Source: an uncultured Treponema sp.
Lineage (GTDB): Bacteria; Spirochaetota; Spirochaetia; Treponematales; Treponemataceae
DNA length: 38,252 bases
Direction: 5' to 3'
NCBI GenBank assembly: GCA_905372235.1
Contig: CAJPOF010000016.1
Location: 1-38,252, forward strand
Under the pieces are notes generated by a model that saw only the letters and a list, made by a program, of their open reading frames with translations, ran no database searches and had not been told where the DNA came from. Below, in pieces: positions 7,701 through 15,539 of this stretch. Each line of letters begins with the position of its first letter. Within the stretch, counting starts at the first letter, position 1. A program made the position numbers and the translations under genes.

Positions 7701-10437
7701 AACCCAAAACGGAAACAACAATCCTTACAACGTTGATTCTGTTGCCACGTGGAACAACTACGCAATGATAAACACAAAAAGTCCTCACTTGGTAGCTACG
7801 GAAGACGCTTCTGGCGGTGCAATGGCGTACCACAACAATTTTGGAACTTACGCTACAGTGCAGGACCTGAACGGAAATTTCATGTTCATGAAGCATATGA
7901 TGAATCTCCGTGCGGCAGAACCTTGTTTAAGGCAGGAAAACTATTCTGATGTTACGTACTCGTTCAAGAAAACCGACGGGGCAACAAACCTTGACGGCAA
8001 TGACCGCTGTGTTTGGATAAAGATTCAAGGTTCAGGAGTAAGCGGAGGCCATGACTATCTTGTGTTCATGAACATGCATACGGCTGAGGTTCAATATACC
8101 GTGCCTGCTCCTTCTTCAGGCAACCGATGGACAAGAATCGCAGACACCGCATCTTGGGCTGAAGCGAACTTCAATATCTGGCCTGATTCCGACACGTCAT
8201 GCGAATATACGGCCTCAGGTAACTATGGGGTAAAACCTTGGTCTGTCGTAATATTCAAGCAGGTGAAAAAGGGCCCTACCTTACCTGCATGCGAAAAACC
8301 TACGATAACGGGAACAAGTCCATTTACCACAACGACTAAAGTTACAATCACACCGGGAACTAGCGGAGCTGCCATTTACTACACGTTGGACGGAATCAAA
8401 CCTACAAAGTCCAGCACACCGTATACCGGTGAAATCACCATTTCTGAAAACACTACAGTAAAGGCGATATGCTGTCTTTCTGGATACGAAGATTCTCCTG
8501 TGGAAAGCAAAAGTTTCGTCAAGACTTCTGCGGCGCTCACCGAAAACACAAGCGGCGTTATGCTTCAGGGCTTTACATGGAACTCCGCTCCTAGGGGAGC
8601 AGGCTACAATGCCGAAAATCCCAGCCCTAACTGGTACAAATGGTATGATGTTGTAAAATTACGTGCAAACGACATTAAAGACACGTTCGAATATGTGTGG
8701 TGTCCGCCTCCTTCAAAATGTGACAGTTCTTCAAGCGAAGGCTACGCTCCAACCGAACTGAACGACCTTAACAGTTTCTACGGCTCAAAGGAAAAACTTT
8801 CAGCGATGATTTCTGCAATTAGTCCTGCAAAGGCGATTGCCGACATCGTGGTAAACCACAGGGCAGGAAAGCAATCTTGGGGAGATTTCAGAAATCCGTC
8901 TTGGTGCGATGATTACTATGCAATCTGTTCCGACGATGAAGGATTTTCAAGTCCGACCAGTCCGATGTTCGGTTCTTCAAAAAAAGGCGCTCCCGATACA
9001 GGCGAAAAATATGGTGCATACAGAGACCTTGACCACATAAATGTAGATGTCCAGCAGGGAATCATCGACTGGATGAACAATGTGCTGAAACCGGCTGGCT
9101 TTGTCGGCTGGAGATACGATTTTGTTAAAGGCTTTGGCGCTAAATATGTCGGAAAATACAATAAGGAGTCGTCCGCGGCTTTTTCCGTGGGAGAGTATTG
9201 GCCTTCAGGCTCATACAGCGCATTATCTCCTGATGCTTGGGGAAACGAGATAAAAACTTGGATTTCCAATACGCAGACGGAAGGCGGGCAGCGTTCAAGG
9301 GCGTTTGACTTTGCCCTGAAGGGCGCGATGAACGATGTGTTCGGCTGCACATGGAACAATAACGGCACTCCGGGTTCTGGATCTGCTTCCGGGAAATACG
9401 GACTGCTTTCAAGCTCTGCAAACCTTTACATAAGCCAGCCTGAAGATGCGGTTACTTTCGTGGACAACCACGACACAGGTTCAAACCAAGGTCACTGGGC
9501 GTTGGCTAGGGACAAGGTGGGAGTAGCTTATGCGCTTATATTGACGCATCCGGGATTCCCTTGCGTGTCGTGGAGTCATTACTTTACGTTTGCAGAAAGC
9601 GGAAGCAATGAATCAACATATCCTCACAGCCATCTTATGGCAAGCGGAAGCTACATGGGAGGAGAAACCGTTCCGGGAACATCTAAAACGCTTCGCGCTC
9701 ACATAGACCATCTTATCGCCCTCAGAAAATCCGTTGGAATCGAATACAATTCCGACAGGGAAACAAAACAGGCTACTGATTCCGGATATGCCGCAGAAAT
9801 AACGGGAACGAACGGAAGCCTTATCGTGCTGATAGGAAACGGTTATACGCCCACAGAGTCCGGCTATATGCTTGACTACCAAGGAACAGGATTCAAAATC
9901 TGGAAAAAGAGCGGTTCGGGTACTCCTAAGTGCAAGACACCAAAAATCGAGATTGCAGGCGGTAAGGCTACGATTACTTGCGGAACGCCGGGTGCGACAA
10001 TAAAGTACGGATTTTCTGAAAGCGGCATAACAAACACATATTCTGCGCCCGTAACGATCGCTTCAGGGCAGACGATATATGCAAAGGCGTCATGCTCAGG
10101 CTTTGAGGATTCTTCCGTTGCAAAAAAGGAATACGACACTTCGGTAAAGGTTACGCTAAGCTGCACTAAAGATGCAGGATACGGAAATGCCGTTTTCTTT
10201 TGCGGTTCATTCAAAGAGGGAAAAAATTGGACTAAGGCGGTAAGAGGCACATGGTCTACAGGAAACGTGTGGAAAGCGACCGTAACCGTTCCTGACTCTG
10301 GAGCATTTGAGTGGAAACCTCTTGTAGGCAAATACAATTCCAGTGAAATAATTGATAAGGATAACATTGAGAATCAGTCTTGGCTTGGCGGATATAACTT
10401 GAAGTATCCGGGTAGCACATCCGTAACTTGGTACTAA
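4711..10437 (+). CDS. Lipoprotein amylopullulanase with two GH13 domains
   Basis: This 1908-residue envelope lipoprotein has a lipobox ending at Cys25. After an unassigned region comes a chitobiase C-terminal-like beta module (about 320-380, YYTLDGSDP), then a CBM48-like domain (about 395-500). GH13 domain A is pullulanase/debranching-like, with DVVYNH (709-714), GFRYD (nucleophile Asp806), EAWD (acid/base Glu846) and AHD (Asp916). A second YYTLDG module (about 1194-1270) leads to GH13 domain B, which resembles plant-type alpha-amylases: VVNHR (1380-1384), GWRYDFVKG (Asp1470), VGEYW (Glu1495) and DNHDTGS (Asp1588). A third beta module (about 1741-1809) and a CBM20-like C-terminus (about 1812-1908) close it. 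Both catalytic triads are intact, so alpha-1,6 and alpha-1,4 cleavage of starch at the cell surface is likely. The start ATG has GGGGG 4 nt upstream. The subfamily assignments are from memory. Confidence 0.93.
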   Translation: MKGKFSRIGVVLFSMALLALGFLSCKAEISSDNNSNGSSQGSISVDFSKNNFSSREVYVQIIDKADITVSGTGMTSVSKNDVDVSPSESSVIIEKIPAGKNRVVSVQAKRTIKSILDKMDGVALKSIVDVKAGTVKHVSVSWTSTPLGSVVEKLISDGYDASLLDDEKIQKIKDMIPSAWGLTDIGKICDTVRNGTTHASYSMTPGSVDFNVNTALSGASAWINDPVSGKTLGLTGTGQTISDVAPGTWDFYIVDENGTVLYSEKLTVKEGESASANSGNPITVKVPLPRLEDSSGKSINEFISSATTVYLSLRTFDGETPLSGGKIYYTLDGSDPRSSSTKMEYSSSGIPVSVETKLKAVGVCSGFYDSDVASWTFSALELGKMHPSEGQFSPVDEATWASASYPLGAKVDSGNTTFALFSKNATKILLEIYDSPYGKDARYDYWLSKNTSDNIWRAKLSGDLTGKYYAFRCWGENWQFQEAWKRGNDASGFVGDFDSNGNRFNPNKVVFDPYSRELSHDKSNPSALGSVHNGGMYGTGDEDYNGVRRREFDTGKYAPKSVVVNDSTSFGTKPEIKQKDAIIYEAHVRGLTMHPSSARLSSILSGIDGFGSVPDVPDAYRGTYKGAACMAKYLKALGINTIELLPVHESDNDANPSDKAGGNYWAYMTYGYFAPDRRYSFDKTPGGPTKEFKEMVKSFHDEGIEVYLDVVYNHTGEGGPWFGKGEHEHAGDNYKTCEITFMRGIDNSTYYCLTSDSSVSAINASYWETTGCGNNMQCDNPAVRKLILDSLTYWIDEMGVDGFRYDLAPVLGRVKSGTDWNFSSGAQTLTDIASLGTSKNVEMIAEAWDTQSPGGYQVGNFPSKWGEWNGRFRDALRKYVGNGERGSVNDFINGDYDNFNDQEGPHKSVNFIVAHDGYTLADLCSGYSPAGPSYNGDKTKLQWPFGPSDGGDSSAPGQAFIEATKEADKRQANRNFTAIQMISRGVPLIVWGDEFNRTQNGNNNPYNVDSVATWNNYAMINTKSPHLVATEDASGGAMAYHNNFGTYATVQDLNGNFMFMKHMMNLRAAEPCLRQENYSDVTYSFKKTDGATNLDGNDRCVWIKIQGSGVSGGHDYLVFMNMHTAEVQYTVPAPSSGNRWTRIADTASWAEANFNIWPDSDTSCEYTASGNYGVKPWSVVIFKQVKKGPTLPACEKPTITGTSPFTTTTKVTITPGTSGAAIYYTLDGIKPTKSSTPYTGEITISENTTVKAICCLSGYEDSPVESKSFVKTSAALTENTSGVMLQGFTWNSAPRGAGYNAENPSPNWYKWYDVVKLRANDIKDTFEYVWCPPPSKCDSSSSEGYAPTELNDLNSFYGSKEKLSAMISAISPAKAIADIVVNHRAGKQSWGDFRNPSWCDDYYAICSDDEGFSSPTSPMFGSSKKGAPDTGEKYGAYRDLDHINVDVQQGIIDWMNNVLKPAGFVGWRYDFVKGFGAKYVGKYNKESSAAFSVGEYWPSGSYSALSPDAWGNEIKTWISNTQTEGGQRSRAFDFALKGAMNDVFGCTWNNNGTPGSGSASGKYGLLSSSANLYISQPEDAVTFVDNHDTGSNQGHWALARDKVGVAYALILTHPGFPCVSWSHYFTFAESGSNESTYPHSHLMASGSYMGGETVPGTSKTLRAHIDHLIALRKSVGIEYNSDRETKQATDSGYAAEITGTNGSLIVLIGNGYTPTESGYMLDYQGTGFKIWKKSGSGTPKCKTPKIEIAGGKATITCGTPGATIKYGFSESGITNTYSAPVTIASGQTIYAKASCSGFEDSSVAKKEYDTSVKVTLSCTKDAGYGNAVFFCGSFKEGKNWTKAVRGTWSTGNVWKATVTVPDSGAFEWKPLVGKYNSSEIIDKDNIENQSWLGGYNLKYPGSTSVTWY

Positions 10438-10476
10438 AAGGATTTCCGTTTGGGAATGGAAGTTTTGGTGTTGTAT

Positions 10477-10518
10477 CTTCACACGTATGAGATTCATGTT
10501 GTGCGTGTGAAGTTTTTA
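10477..10518 (+). terminator. Rho-independent terminator after the amylopullulanase gene
   Basis: CTTCACACG (10477-10485) pairs with CGTGTGAAG (10504-10512) as a 9-bp stem around an 18-nt loop, and TTTTT follows directly. It lies 40 bp after the stop codon. Confidence 0.85.
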
Positions 10519-10536
10519 TAAAAGATATAAAATCGA

Positions 10537-10565
10537 TTGACTTAATTTTAGTCATTCGTTAATAT
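10537..10565 (+). promoter_or_regulatory. Sigma-70-type promoter of rpsT
   Basis: TTGACT (10537-10542) and TAATAT (10560-10565) are separated by exactly 17 bp. Transcription would begin near 10572 and give a leader of about 27 nt. Confidence 0.7.
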
Positions 10566-10598
10566 CGTTGAAGTTAACTATTTTTTTGGGGGTCCCCT

Positions 10599-10883
10599 TT
10601 GGCAACTAAGAAATCATCGGCAGAAAAGCGTCATGCACAGAGCGAAGTAAGGCGTCTTCACAACAAGGCGATAAAGAGTTCTTGCAAAACATATGCCAGG
10701 AAGTATCTAGAAGCTGTCCAGGCTAAAGATAAGACACTCGCAGAGACTAGGCTCAGGACACTGGTAAGTGAACTTGACAGTGCTAGAGGAAAGGGTGTTC
10801 TTACAAGAAACGCTGTTTCTAGAAAGAAGTCAAGAATGATGAAACTTTTCAACGTCAGTTTTGCTGCGGAAGCCGCGAAATAG
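10599..10883 (+). CDS. rpsT: 30S ribosomal protein S20
   Basis: This is a 94-residue, strongly basic, helical protein with the S20 N-terminus (MATKKSSAEKRHAQSE) and the usual family length of about 85-95. It binds 16S rRNA early in 30S assembly. The only sensible start is TTG at 10599, because it begins the conserved ATKKSS. The ribosome-binding site GGGGG (10588-10592) is followed at once by TCCCC, so it could be masked by local pairing. E. coli rpsT also uses a UUG start and is repressed by its own protein, so similar feedback is a fair inference here. It has its own promoter and terminator, hence is monocistronic. Confidence 0.97.
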   Translation: MATKKSSAEKRHAQSEVRRLHNKAIKSSCKTYARKYLEAVQAKDKTLAETRLRTLVSELDSARGKGVLTRNAVSRKKSRMMKLFNVSFAAEAAK

Positions 10884-10908
10884 GATGCTGTAAAGACCGA
10901 CATCAAAG

Positions 10909-10944
10909 AATCCAGTCAGCGCTTTTTCTGGCTGGATTTTTTTT
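10909..10944 (+). terminator. Rho-independent terminator of rpsT
   Basis: AATCCAG (10909-10915), a U-G wobble and CAG (10917-10919) pair with CTG (10928-10930) and CTGGATT (10932-10938). The run of eight T (10937-10944) ends 17 bp before the HU start codon, so part of the HU expression may come from read-through. Confidence 0.9.
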
Positions 10945-10961
10945 CCTGCTGGGGTATCGGT

Positions 10962-11276
10962 ATGGACGGAAAAAAAGTAACCAAGTATGAGATTGTGGAC
11001 TCAATCCACGGAAGGGTCAGCATAGACAAATCCGAAGTTCTTAAAGTGGTGGATTTGTTCCTGCAGGAATTGAAATCTGCGTTGACTAAAAAATCTTCCA
11101 TCGAACTTAGAGGGTTCGGCACTTTGGAGCCGCGCCTACGAAAAGGAAGGGAAGTTTGCAGAAATCCTAAGACAGGCGAAAAGGTTTCGGTAAAAGCCAG
11201 GTATACGGCTATTTTCCGCCCCGGAAAAGAACTGAAAACCACCCTCAAAAATCTTTGCACAGACGATTCCGAATGA
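10962..11276 (+). CDS. HU/IHF-family DNA-binding protein
   Basis: The 104-residue protein has the HU/IHF fold signature: an N-terminal helix pair, then RGFGTL, a basic DNA-binding arm with RKGREVCRNPKTGE, and a closing strand. Such proteins bend DNA and compact the nucleoid as dimers. HU is usually about 90 residues; here the N-terminus and the acidic tail (CTDDSE) are slightly longer. The ribosome-binding site is weak (GGGG about 7 nt before ATG). Its stop overlaps the lnt start by ATGA, so the two are translationally coupled. Confidence 0.92.
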   Translation: MDGKKVTKYEIVDSIHGRVSIDKSEVLKVVDLFLQELKSALTKKSSIELRGFGTLEPRLRKGREVCRNPKTGEKVSVKARYTAIFRPGKELKTTLKNLCTDDSE

Positions 11277-12742
11277 GACTTGAAAAAAGTCTGCTTGTCG
11301 AAATGCTGAAAAAACGCAGGAAAATCGTTCTTCTTTTTTCTGCGGCAATCCTTTTTGCATTGGACAGTTCTTTTTCCGCATGGTTCGTGCTGCTTCCTGT
11401 TCTTTTCCTTGTAAAAGAACTTACTTTCAAGGACGCTTGGCTTTACGGCGGAATCTACGGGTTTTTTTCAAGCGTTCTTTACGCTACATGGCTTTTTTCG
11501 TTCAGCGTTCCTCTCATGCTCTGCGTATGCCTTCTTTATTTTGCGCTTTACGCCGTCCTTTTTGAGGTTCTTGAATTCTCTAAAAGGACTTTCAAGGGTT
11601 TTGCTTGGTTTTTCTACGTAGTTGTCATTGTTCTGTTTGAATACGCAAAGACTTTGGGTTTTTCGGGTTTCGGCTACGGAATAAACGGCTACACGCAATA
11701 CAGGAACATATATCTTATTCAGATTGCAGACATTTTCGGCGTGTTCGGCGTTTCCGCCATTCTTTATCTTTGTTCCGCCGTTGTGTTCGAGGTTATAAAA
11801 TCCGTGCAGGAAAAGCGTTTTTCCCAAAGGGAACTTTTTCTTCTTATAATGTTTTTTGTGCTTGTGTCTTTTTCTGTTGTCTACGGATTTGTGAAAGTCC
11901 GCTTGACTGAAAGACGGGATTTTTCTTCTGAAAAAATAACTGTCGCCGCAATCCAGCACAATCCGAATCCGGACGGGAAAAACATCGCTTCTTATATAAA
12001 CGACGTTCGGGTTTTGATGAGCCTTACCGACAAGGCTTTGGACGAAAATCCCGGAATAGAACTTGTCGTCTGGCCTGAGACAGCGGTTATCCCTTCGATA
12101 CTTTTGAATTACGGAAATCCTGCCTTGAACGAGCGGCAAAAAATTGTGGAAGAGCTTCTGTTTTATATCGATTCGAAAAACTGTGCGTTTGTAATCGGAA
12201 ATTTCCATTCCGAAAAAAAAGACGACTACAATTCGGCGTATCTTTTTCTTCCGGGGAAAAATGTCCTTCCACCGAATCCTTATGTCTACAGGAAAATGCA
12301 TCTTGTTCCTTTTTCCGAATATCTTCCGTTTTCGGAAAAACTTCCGCATCTAAAAGAGCAAATAAACCGAAAGAACAATTTTCTTTGGACTCCGGGAAAG
12401 GAAAGAACCGTGTTCGCTTTGAAAACGAACGATGGAAAGGTTTTTAACTTTTCTTCGCCCATATGCTTTGAGGACACTTTTGGAAGCGATTTGAAAAAAT
12501 TCTACAAAAAAGGGGCGAGGGCGTTCGTGAATCTGTCTAATGACGCTTGGTCAAACTCAAAAAGATGTCAGATTCAGCACCTGAAAATGGCGGTGTTCAG
12601 AAGCGTTGAAAACCATGTTCCGAGCGTCAGGAGTTCTGCAAGCGGAGAGACTTGCATAATATCTTCCACGGGAAAAATCGTTGCCAGAAGCGAATCTTTC
12701 AGTAAAAATTATGTTACAGGCGAGATTCCCGTTCTGCATTGA
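11273..12742 (+). CDS. lnt: Apolipoprotein N-acyltransferase
   Basis: Lnt transfers an acyl chain from phospholipid to the amino group of the lipidated cysteine, the last step of lipoprotein maturation at the inner membrane. The 489-residue product has about six N-terminal membrane segments (to about residue 210) followed by a carbon-nitrogen hydrolase domain. The triad is visible: WPET with Glu269, YRKMHLVPFSEYLPF with Lys341, and PICFED with Cys398. I start at ATG 11273 (MRLEKS), which overlaps the HU stop; a TTG 18 nt earlier is less likely. Its substrates would include the lipoproteins at 1734, 2261 and 4711. Confidence 0.93.
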   Translation: MRLEKSLLVEMLKKRRKIVLLFSAAILFALDSSFSAWFVLLPVLFLVKELTFKDAWLYGGIYGFFSSVLYATWLFSFSVPLMLCVCLLYFALYAVLFEVLEFSKRTFKGFAWFFYVVVIVLFEYAKTLGFSGFGYGINGYTQYRNIYLIQIADIFGVFGVSAILYLCSAVVFEVIKSVQEKRFSQRELFLLIMFFVLVSFSVVYGFVKVRLTERRDFSSEKITVAAIQHNPNPDGKNIASYINDVRVLMSLTDKALDENPGIELVVWPETAVIPSILLNYGNPALNERQKIVEELLFYIDSKNCAFVIGNFHSEKKDDYNSAYLFLPGKNVLPPNPYVYRKMHLVPFSEYLPFSEKLPHLKEQINRKNNFLWTPGKERTVFALKTNDGKVFNFSSPICFEDTFGSDLKKFYKKGARAFVNLSNDAWSNSKRCQIQHLKMAVFRSVENHVPSVRSSASGETCIISSTGKIVARSESFSKNYVTGEIPVLH

Positions 12743-12767
12743 AAAATTAGATTTATTGGTGTAGTAT
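12739..12767 (+). promoter_or_regulatory. Promoter of the bactofilin gene, placed for a leaderless transcript
   Basis: TTGAAA (12739-12744, overlapping the lnt stop) and TAGTAT (12762-12767) are 17 bp apart. The predicted transcription start is 12774-12775, which coincides with the ATG at 12775. No Shine-Dalgarno is present. Confidence 0.55.
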
Positions 12768-12774
12768 TCGTTCC

Positions 12775-13212
12775 ATGGCAGACGGAAAAAATAAGCGAAG
12801 TTACGAGGAAAGGCGGACCTTGACGGTGTTCGGCCCTGAGACAGAGTTTGACGGAGTTCTTGAGTCAAGCGACGACCTTATAATCACCGGAAAATTCAAC
12901 GGAAGAATAAAGGCGACGGGAAACCTTGAGATAGCAAAGGATGCCGTATGCATGGTAGAAAAAATATCCGCAAAATCGATAGTTATTTCGGGGACGGTTA
13001 CGGGAAATCTTGAATCTTCCGAAAGAGTAGAAATATGTAGCGGCGGCTCTGTTACAGGAGACATAACTACCGCAAGAATACGCATCGAAACCAACGTGAA
13101 CTTTGAAGGAAAGGTTACTATGCTTGAAAAAGTTCCGGAGGAAAATCTTTTTTCCGTTGCCTCAAGCGAATACAAGTCTGCGATGGTGCTTCGTTCCGAC
13201 GTGATAGAATAG
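12775..13212 (+). CDS. Bactofilin (polymer-forming cytoskeletal protein)
   Basis: The 145-residue protein has the bactofilin core: a right-handed beta-helix built from short repeats such as GKFNGRIKATGNLEIA, ISGTVTGN and GGSVTGDI, with flexible charged ends. Bactofilins polymerise without nucleotide into filaments that scaffold envelope and shape-determining enzymes. An N-terminal tail of about 15 residues (MADGKNKRSYEE) precedes the core. The ATG has no ribosome-binding site, but a promoter is positioned so that transcription could start at this ATG. Possible partners encoded in the window are the M23 peptidase and PBP1A, since bactofilins and M23 peptidases cooperate in other bacteria; that link is inference. 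Confidence 0.92.
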   Translation: MADGKNKRSYEERRTLTVFGPETEFDGVLESSDDLIITGKFNGRIKATGNLEIAKDAVCMVEKISAKSIVISGTVTGNLESSERVEICSGGSVTGDITTARIRIETNVNFEGKVTMLEKVPEENLFSVASSEYKSAMVLRSDVIE

Positions 13213-13248
13213 TTCAACAACTTAATTCGACAACTTTATTGTAAGTGG

Positions 13249-13278
13249 TTGACAAAAAATGTGTTAAGAAGTAATAAT
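13249..13278 (+). promoter_or_regulatory. Promoter of rho
   Basis: TTGACA (13249-13254) is a perfect -35. AATAAT (13273-13278) is 18 bp away and differs from consensus by one base. The leader of about 90 nt is AT-rich. Rho is autoregulated through its leader in E. coli, but I see no clear structure that shows the same here. Confidence 0.65.
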
Positions 13279-13376
13279 TGTGAACCTCAATTAGAGCCAA
13301 GTCTTTTTGTTTTATCGTTTGGAAATCAATTTTTGTAAATCTTATGATATATCAATCAATTTTATGGAGTTTTTGA

Positions 13377-15179
13377 ATGGCCTTAAAAAAACGGCACTCA
13401 GAAGACGGCATGGCGCAAGGTAATGCTAACGACCAGCCGCAGACGGACTTTGATGTCCAACCGGAATCTTTTGATTCCTCGAACCAAATTTCAGAGGATT
13501 CCGACTTTTATTCGGGTAGCGATTCCGAAAATCGCGAGACGGCTTCGGGAGTGGAAGAAGCCGCCGATTCAGGCGAGACTGATTCTCCTGCACCTGCAAA
13601 GGTCTCGCTGAAGCCTAGAAGGCGTGTTGTAAAAATAAAAACGGAAGAAAAGTCCGGCGAAGCTTCTTCAAGCGACGCTGAAAATCCCTCTTCACAAACG
13701 GCGGAAAACTCGCATTACAGGCAGGGTTCAACTTGGAACGGAAGCGGAGGCTCACGGTACATGAACTCCAGAAAACCTGTATCAAGGTCTTTTTCAAGGA
13801 ACGAACATAAAAGTGATATGCCTGTTCCCACTGGCGCAATTGATCCTTCGGTTTTGCAGACTCCGCCAGACGCAAATCCCGCTGACGAGAATTCATCAAA
13901 ACCTAGGCTTCTTATAAACGACCTTACCACAATGGGTATGCATGAACTTCGTTCCCTTGCTGTAAAATACGGCTTCAATCAGGACGACCTTGCCCCGATG
14001 AAAAAACAGGAACTCATCTTCGTGATTTTGAAGGCGCATACGGAACATGGCGGGATAATTTTTGCCTCCGGTTCGCTTGAGATTCTTCCTGACGGCTATG
14101 GTTTTCTTCGTTCTCCGCAGAACAGTTATCTTCCCGGGCCGGACGACATATATATTTCTCCAAGCCAGATAAGGCTTTTCAACTTGAAGACAGGCGACAC
14201 GGTTTACGGGCAGACACGTTCTCCTAAGGAAGGCGAAAGATTTTTCGCTTTGCTCAGGATTGAGACAGTAAATTTTGACGAGCCAAGAATTGCGCAGACG
14301 CGTATTCCTTTTGAAAACCTTACGCCTCTCTATCCAAAGGAAAAACTTCGCCTTGAAACAGTTTCGACGGAGGTTTCTTCTCGAATAGTGGATCTTTTCA
14401 GTCCGATAGGAAAAGGGCAGAGGCTTTTGATAGTCGCTCCTCCAAAGGCGGGAAAGACCACGCTCATGCAGAAAATCGCGAATTCAATAACGGCGAACCA
14501 TCCTGAAGTCTACCTGATTGTCCTTTTGATAGACGAGCGGCCGGAAGAGGTTACGGAGATGGAGCGTGCGATAAAGGGCGAGGTAATCTCATCGACATTT
14601 GACGAACAGGCGACACGCCACGTTCAGGTTGCGGAAATGGTTCTTGAAAAGGCAAAGCGTCTTGTAGAGCATAAAAAAGATGTTGTGATTCTGCTTGATT
14701 CAATCACACGTCTTGCCCGGGCGTACAACGTAACTGTTCCCACGTCGGGAAAAGTCCTTTCAGGCGGTGTGGATTCTAACGCCCTTCACAGACCTAAGCG
14801 TTTCTTCGGTGCGGCAAGGAACATCGAGGAAGGCGGTTCTCTTACGATAATTTCCACGGCTCTTGTGGAAACCGGAAGCCGCATGGATGAGGTAATTTTT
14901 GAGGAATTCAAGGGAACTGGAAACAGCGAAATCGACCTTGACAGAAAACTTTCGGAAAGAAGGCTTTTTCCTGCCATCAACATCAAAAAATCCGGCACAA
15001 GGCGCGAGGAACTTCTTCTTTCTCAGGACGAACTTTCAAAGCTTTGGATTTTGCGTAAAGTCTTCGGTCCTATGGAAGATACCGAGATACTTGAACTCAT
15101 TCTTGACCGCATGAAGAAAAGCAGGACAAACGACGCTTTCCTTGCCAGCATGAATGTTGGAACTGCGGCGGTTGATTAA
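13377..15179 (+). CDS. rho: Transcription termination factor Rho with long N-terminal extension
   Basis: Rho is a hexameric RNA-dependent ATPase that releases transcripts. The 600-residue protein has a polar, low-complexity extension (about residues 1-175, rich in Ser, Glu, Asp and Pro), then the Rho N-terminal helical domain (MGMHELRSLAVKYGF), the cold-shock-like RNA-binding domain (GYGFLRSPQNSYLPGPDDIY), the P-loop APPKAGKTT (Lys360) and Walker B VVILLDS (Asp441) followed by ITRLARAYN. E. coli Rho has 419 residues, so the excess is almost all in the disordered insert. Start ATG 13377 has GGAG 7 nt upstream. It is transcribed from its own promoter and followed by rpmE. Confidence 0.97.
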   Translation: MALKKRHSEDGMAQGNANDQPQTDFDVQPESFDSSNQISEDSDFYSGSDSENRETASGVEEAADSGETDSPAPAKVSLKPRRRVVKIKTEEKSGEASSSDAENPSSQTAENSHYRQGSTWNGSGGSRYMNSRKPVSRSFSRNEHKSDMPVPTGAIDPSVLQTPPDANPADENSSKPRLLINDLTTMGMHELRSLAVKYGFNQDDLAPMKKQELIFVILKAHTEHGGIIFASGSLEILPDGYGFLRSPQNSYLPGPDDIYISPSQIRLFNLKTGDTVYGQTRSPKEGERFFALLRIETVNFDEPRIAQTRIPFENLTPLYPKEKLRLETVSTEVSSRIVDLFSPIGKGQRLLIVAPPKAGKTTLMQKIANSITANHPEVYLIVLLIDERPEEVTEMERAIKGEVISSTFDEQATRHVQVAEMVLEKAKRLVEHKKDVVILLDSITRLARAYNVTVPTSGKVLSGGVDSNALHRPKRFFGAARNIEEGGSLTIISTALVETGSRMDEVIFEEFKGTGNSEIDLDRKLSERRLFPAINIKKSGTRREELLLSQDELSKLWILRKVFGPMEDTEILELILDRMKKSRTNDAFLASMNVGTAAVD

Positions 15180-15220
15180 TTTTTTATAATTGAATATAAT
15201 CGCCACACTTATAATTCAAT
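15172..15220 (+). promoter_or_regulatory. rpmE promoter with overlapping inverted repeat
   Basis: TTGATT (15172-15177, overlapping the end of rho) and a perfect TATAAT (15195-15200) are 17 bp apart. ATTGAAT (15189-15195) and ATTCAAT (15214-15220) form an inverted repeat around the -10 and the expected start (about 15207), a sensible place for an operator. L31 genes are often zinc-responsive, so a Zur-like site is possible but unproven. Confidence 0.6.
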
Positions 15221-15288
15221 ATTGTAGATTGTGGTAACGGAATGAGATTATGCTCTGCGCTATCGGGCAACTACAGTGGGAGTGAAAA

Positions 15289-15498
15289 ATGAAAAAGGGA
15301 ATACACCCGGAATACAAGATGACAAAGATTACTTGCGTATGCGGCAACGTGATTGAGACCCGCTCTACAGTGGAGAACATATCGGTCGAAATCTGTTCCG
15401 CCTGCCACCCGTTCTACACTGGCAAGCAGAAACTTGTCGATACTGCAGGACGAATTGACCGCTTCAACAAGCGATACGGAATCAAGGAGTCAAAGTAA
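15289..15498 (+). CDS. rpmE: 50S ribosomal protein L31, zinc-binding type
   Basis: This 69-residue protein begins MKKGIHPEY, the L31 signature. The four zinc ligands are Cys16 and Cys18 (CVC) and Cys36 and Cys39 (CSAC), so this is the zinc-containing form. L31 bridges the two ribosomal subunits. GGGAG (15278-15282) precedes the ATG by 6 nt. It has its own promoter within the end of rho and a strong terminator after it. Confidence 0.97.
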   Translation: MKKGIHPEYKMTKITCVCGNVIETRSTVENISVEICSACHPFYTGKQKLVDTAGRIDRFNKRYGIKESK

Positions 15499-15513
15499 TT
15501 CCTGCCAAGAAAG

Positions 15514-15539
15514 GATCGTCCGGTTGGACGGTCTTTTTT
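15514..15539 (+). terminator. Rho-independent terminator of rpmE
   Basis: GATCGTCC (15514-15521) pairs with GGACGGTC (15526-15533), with one wobble, around the loop GGTT. TTTTTT follows at once. The remaining 140 bp up to rlmK are AT-rich, and I see no gene in them. Confidence 0.92.

Noticed and set aside
11468..12349. A 293-codon open frame on the minus strand inside lnt.
   Set aside because: It is the antisense of a clear Lnt with intact triad; its basic composition is typical of a shadow frame.
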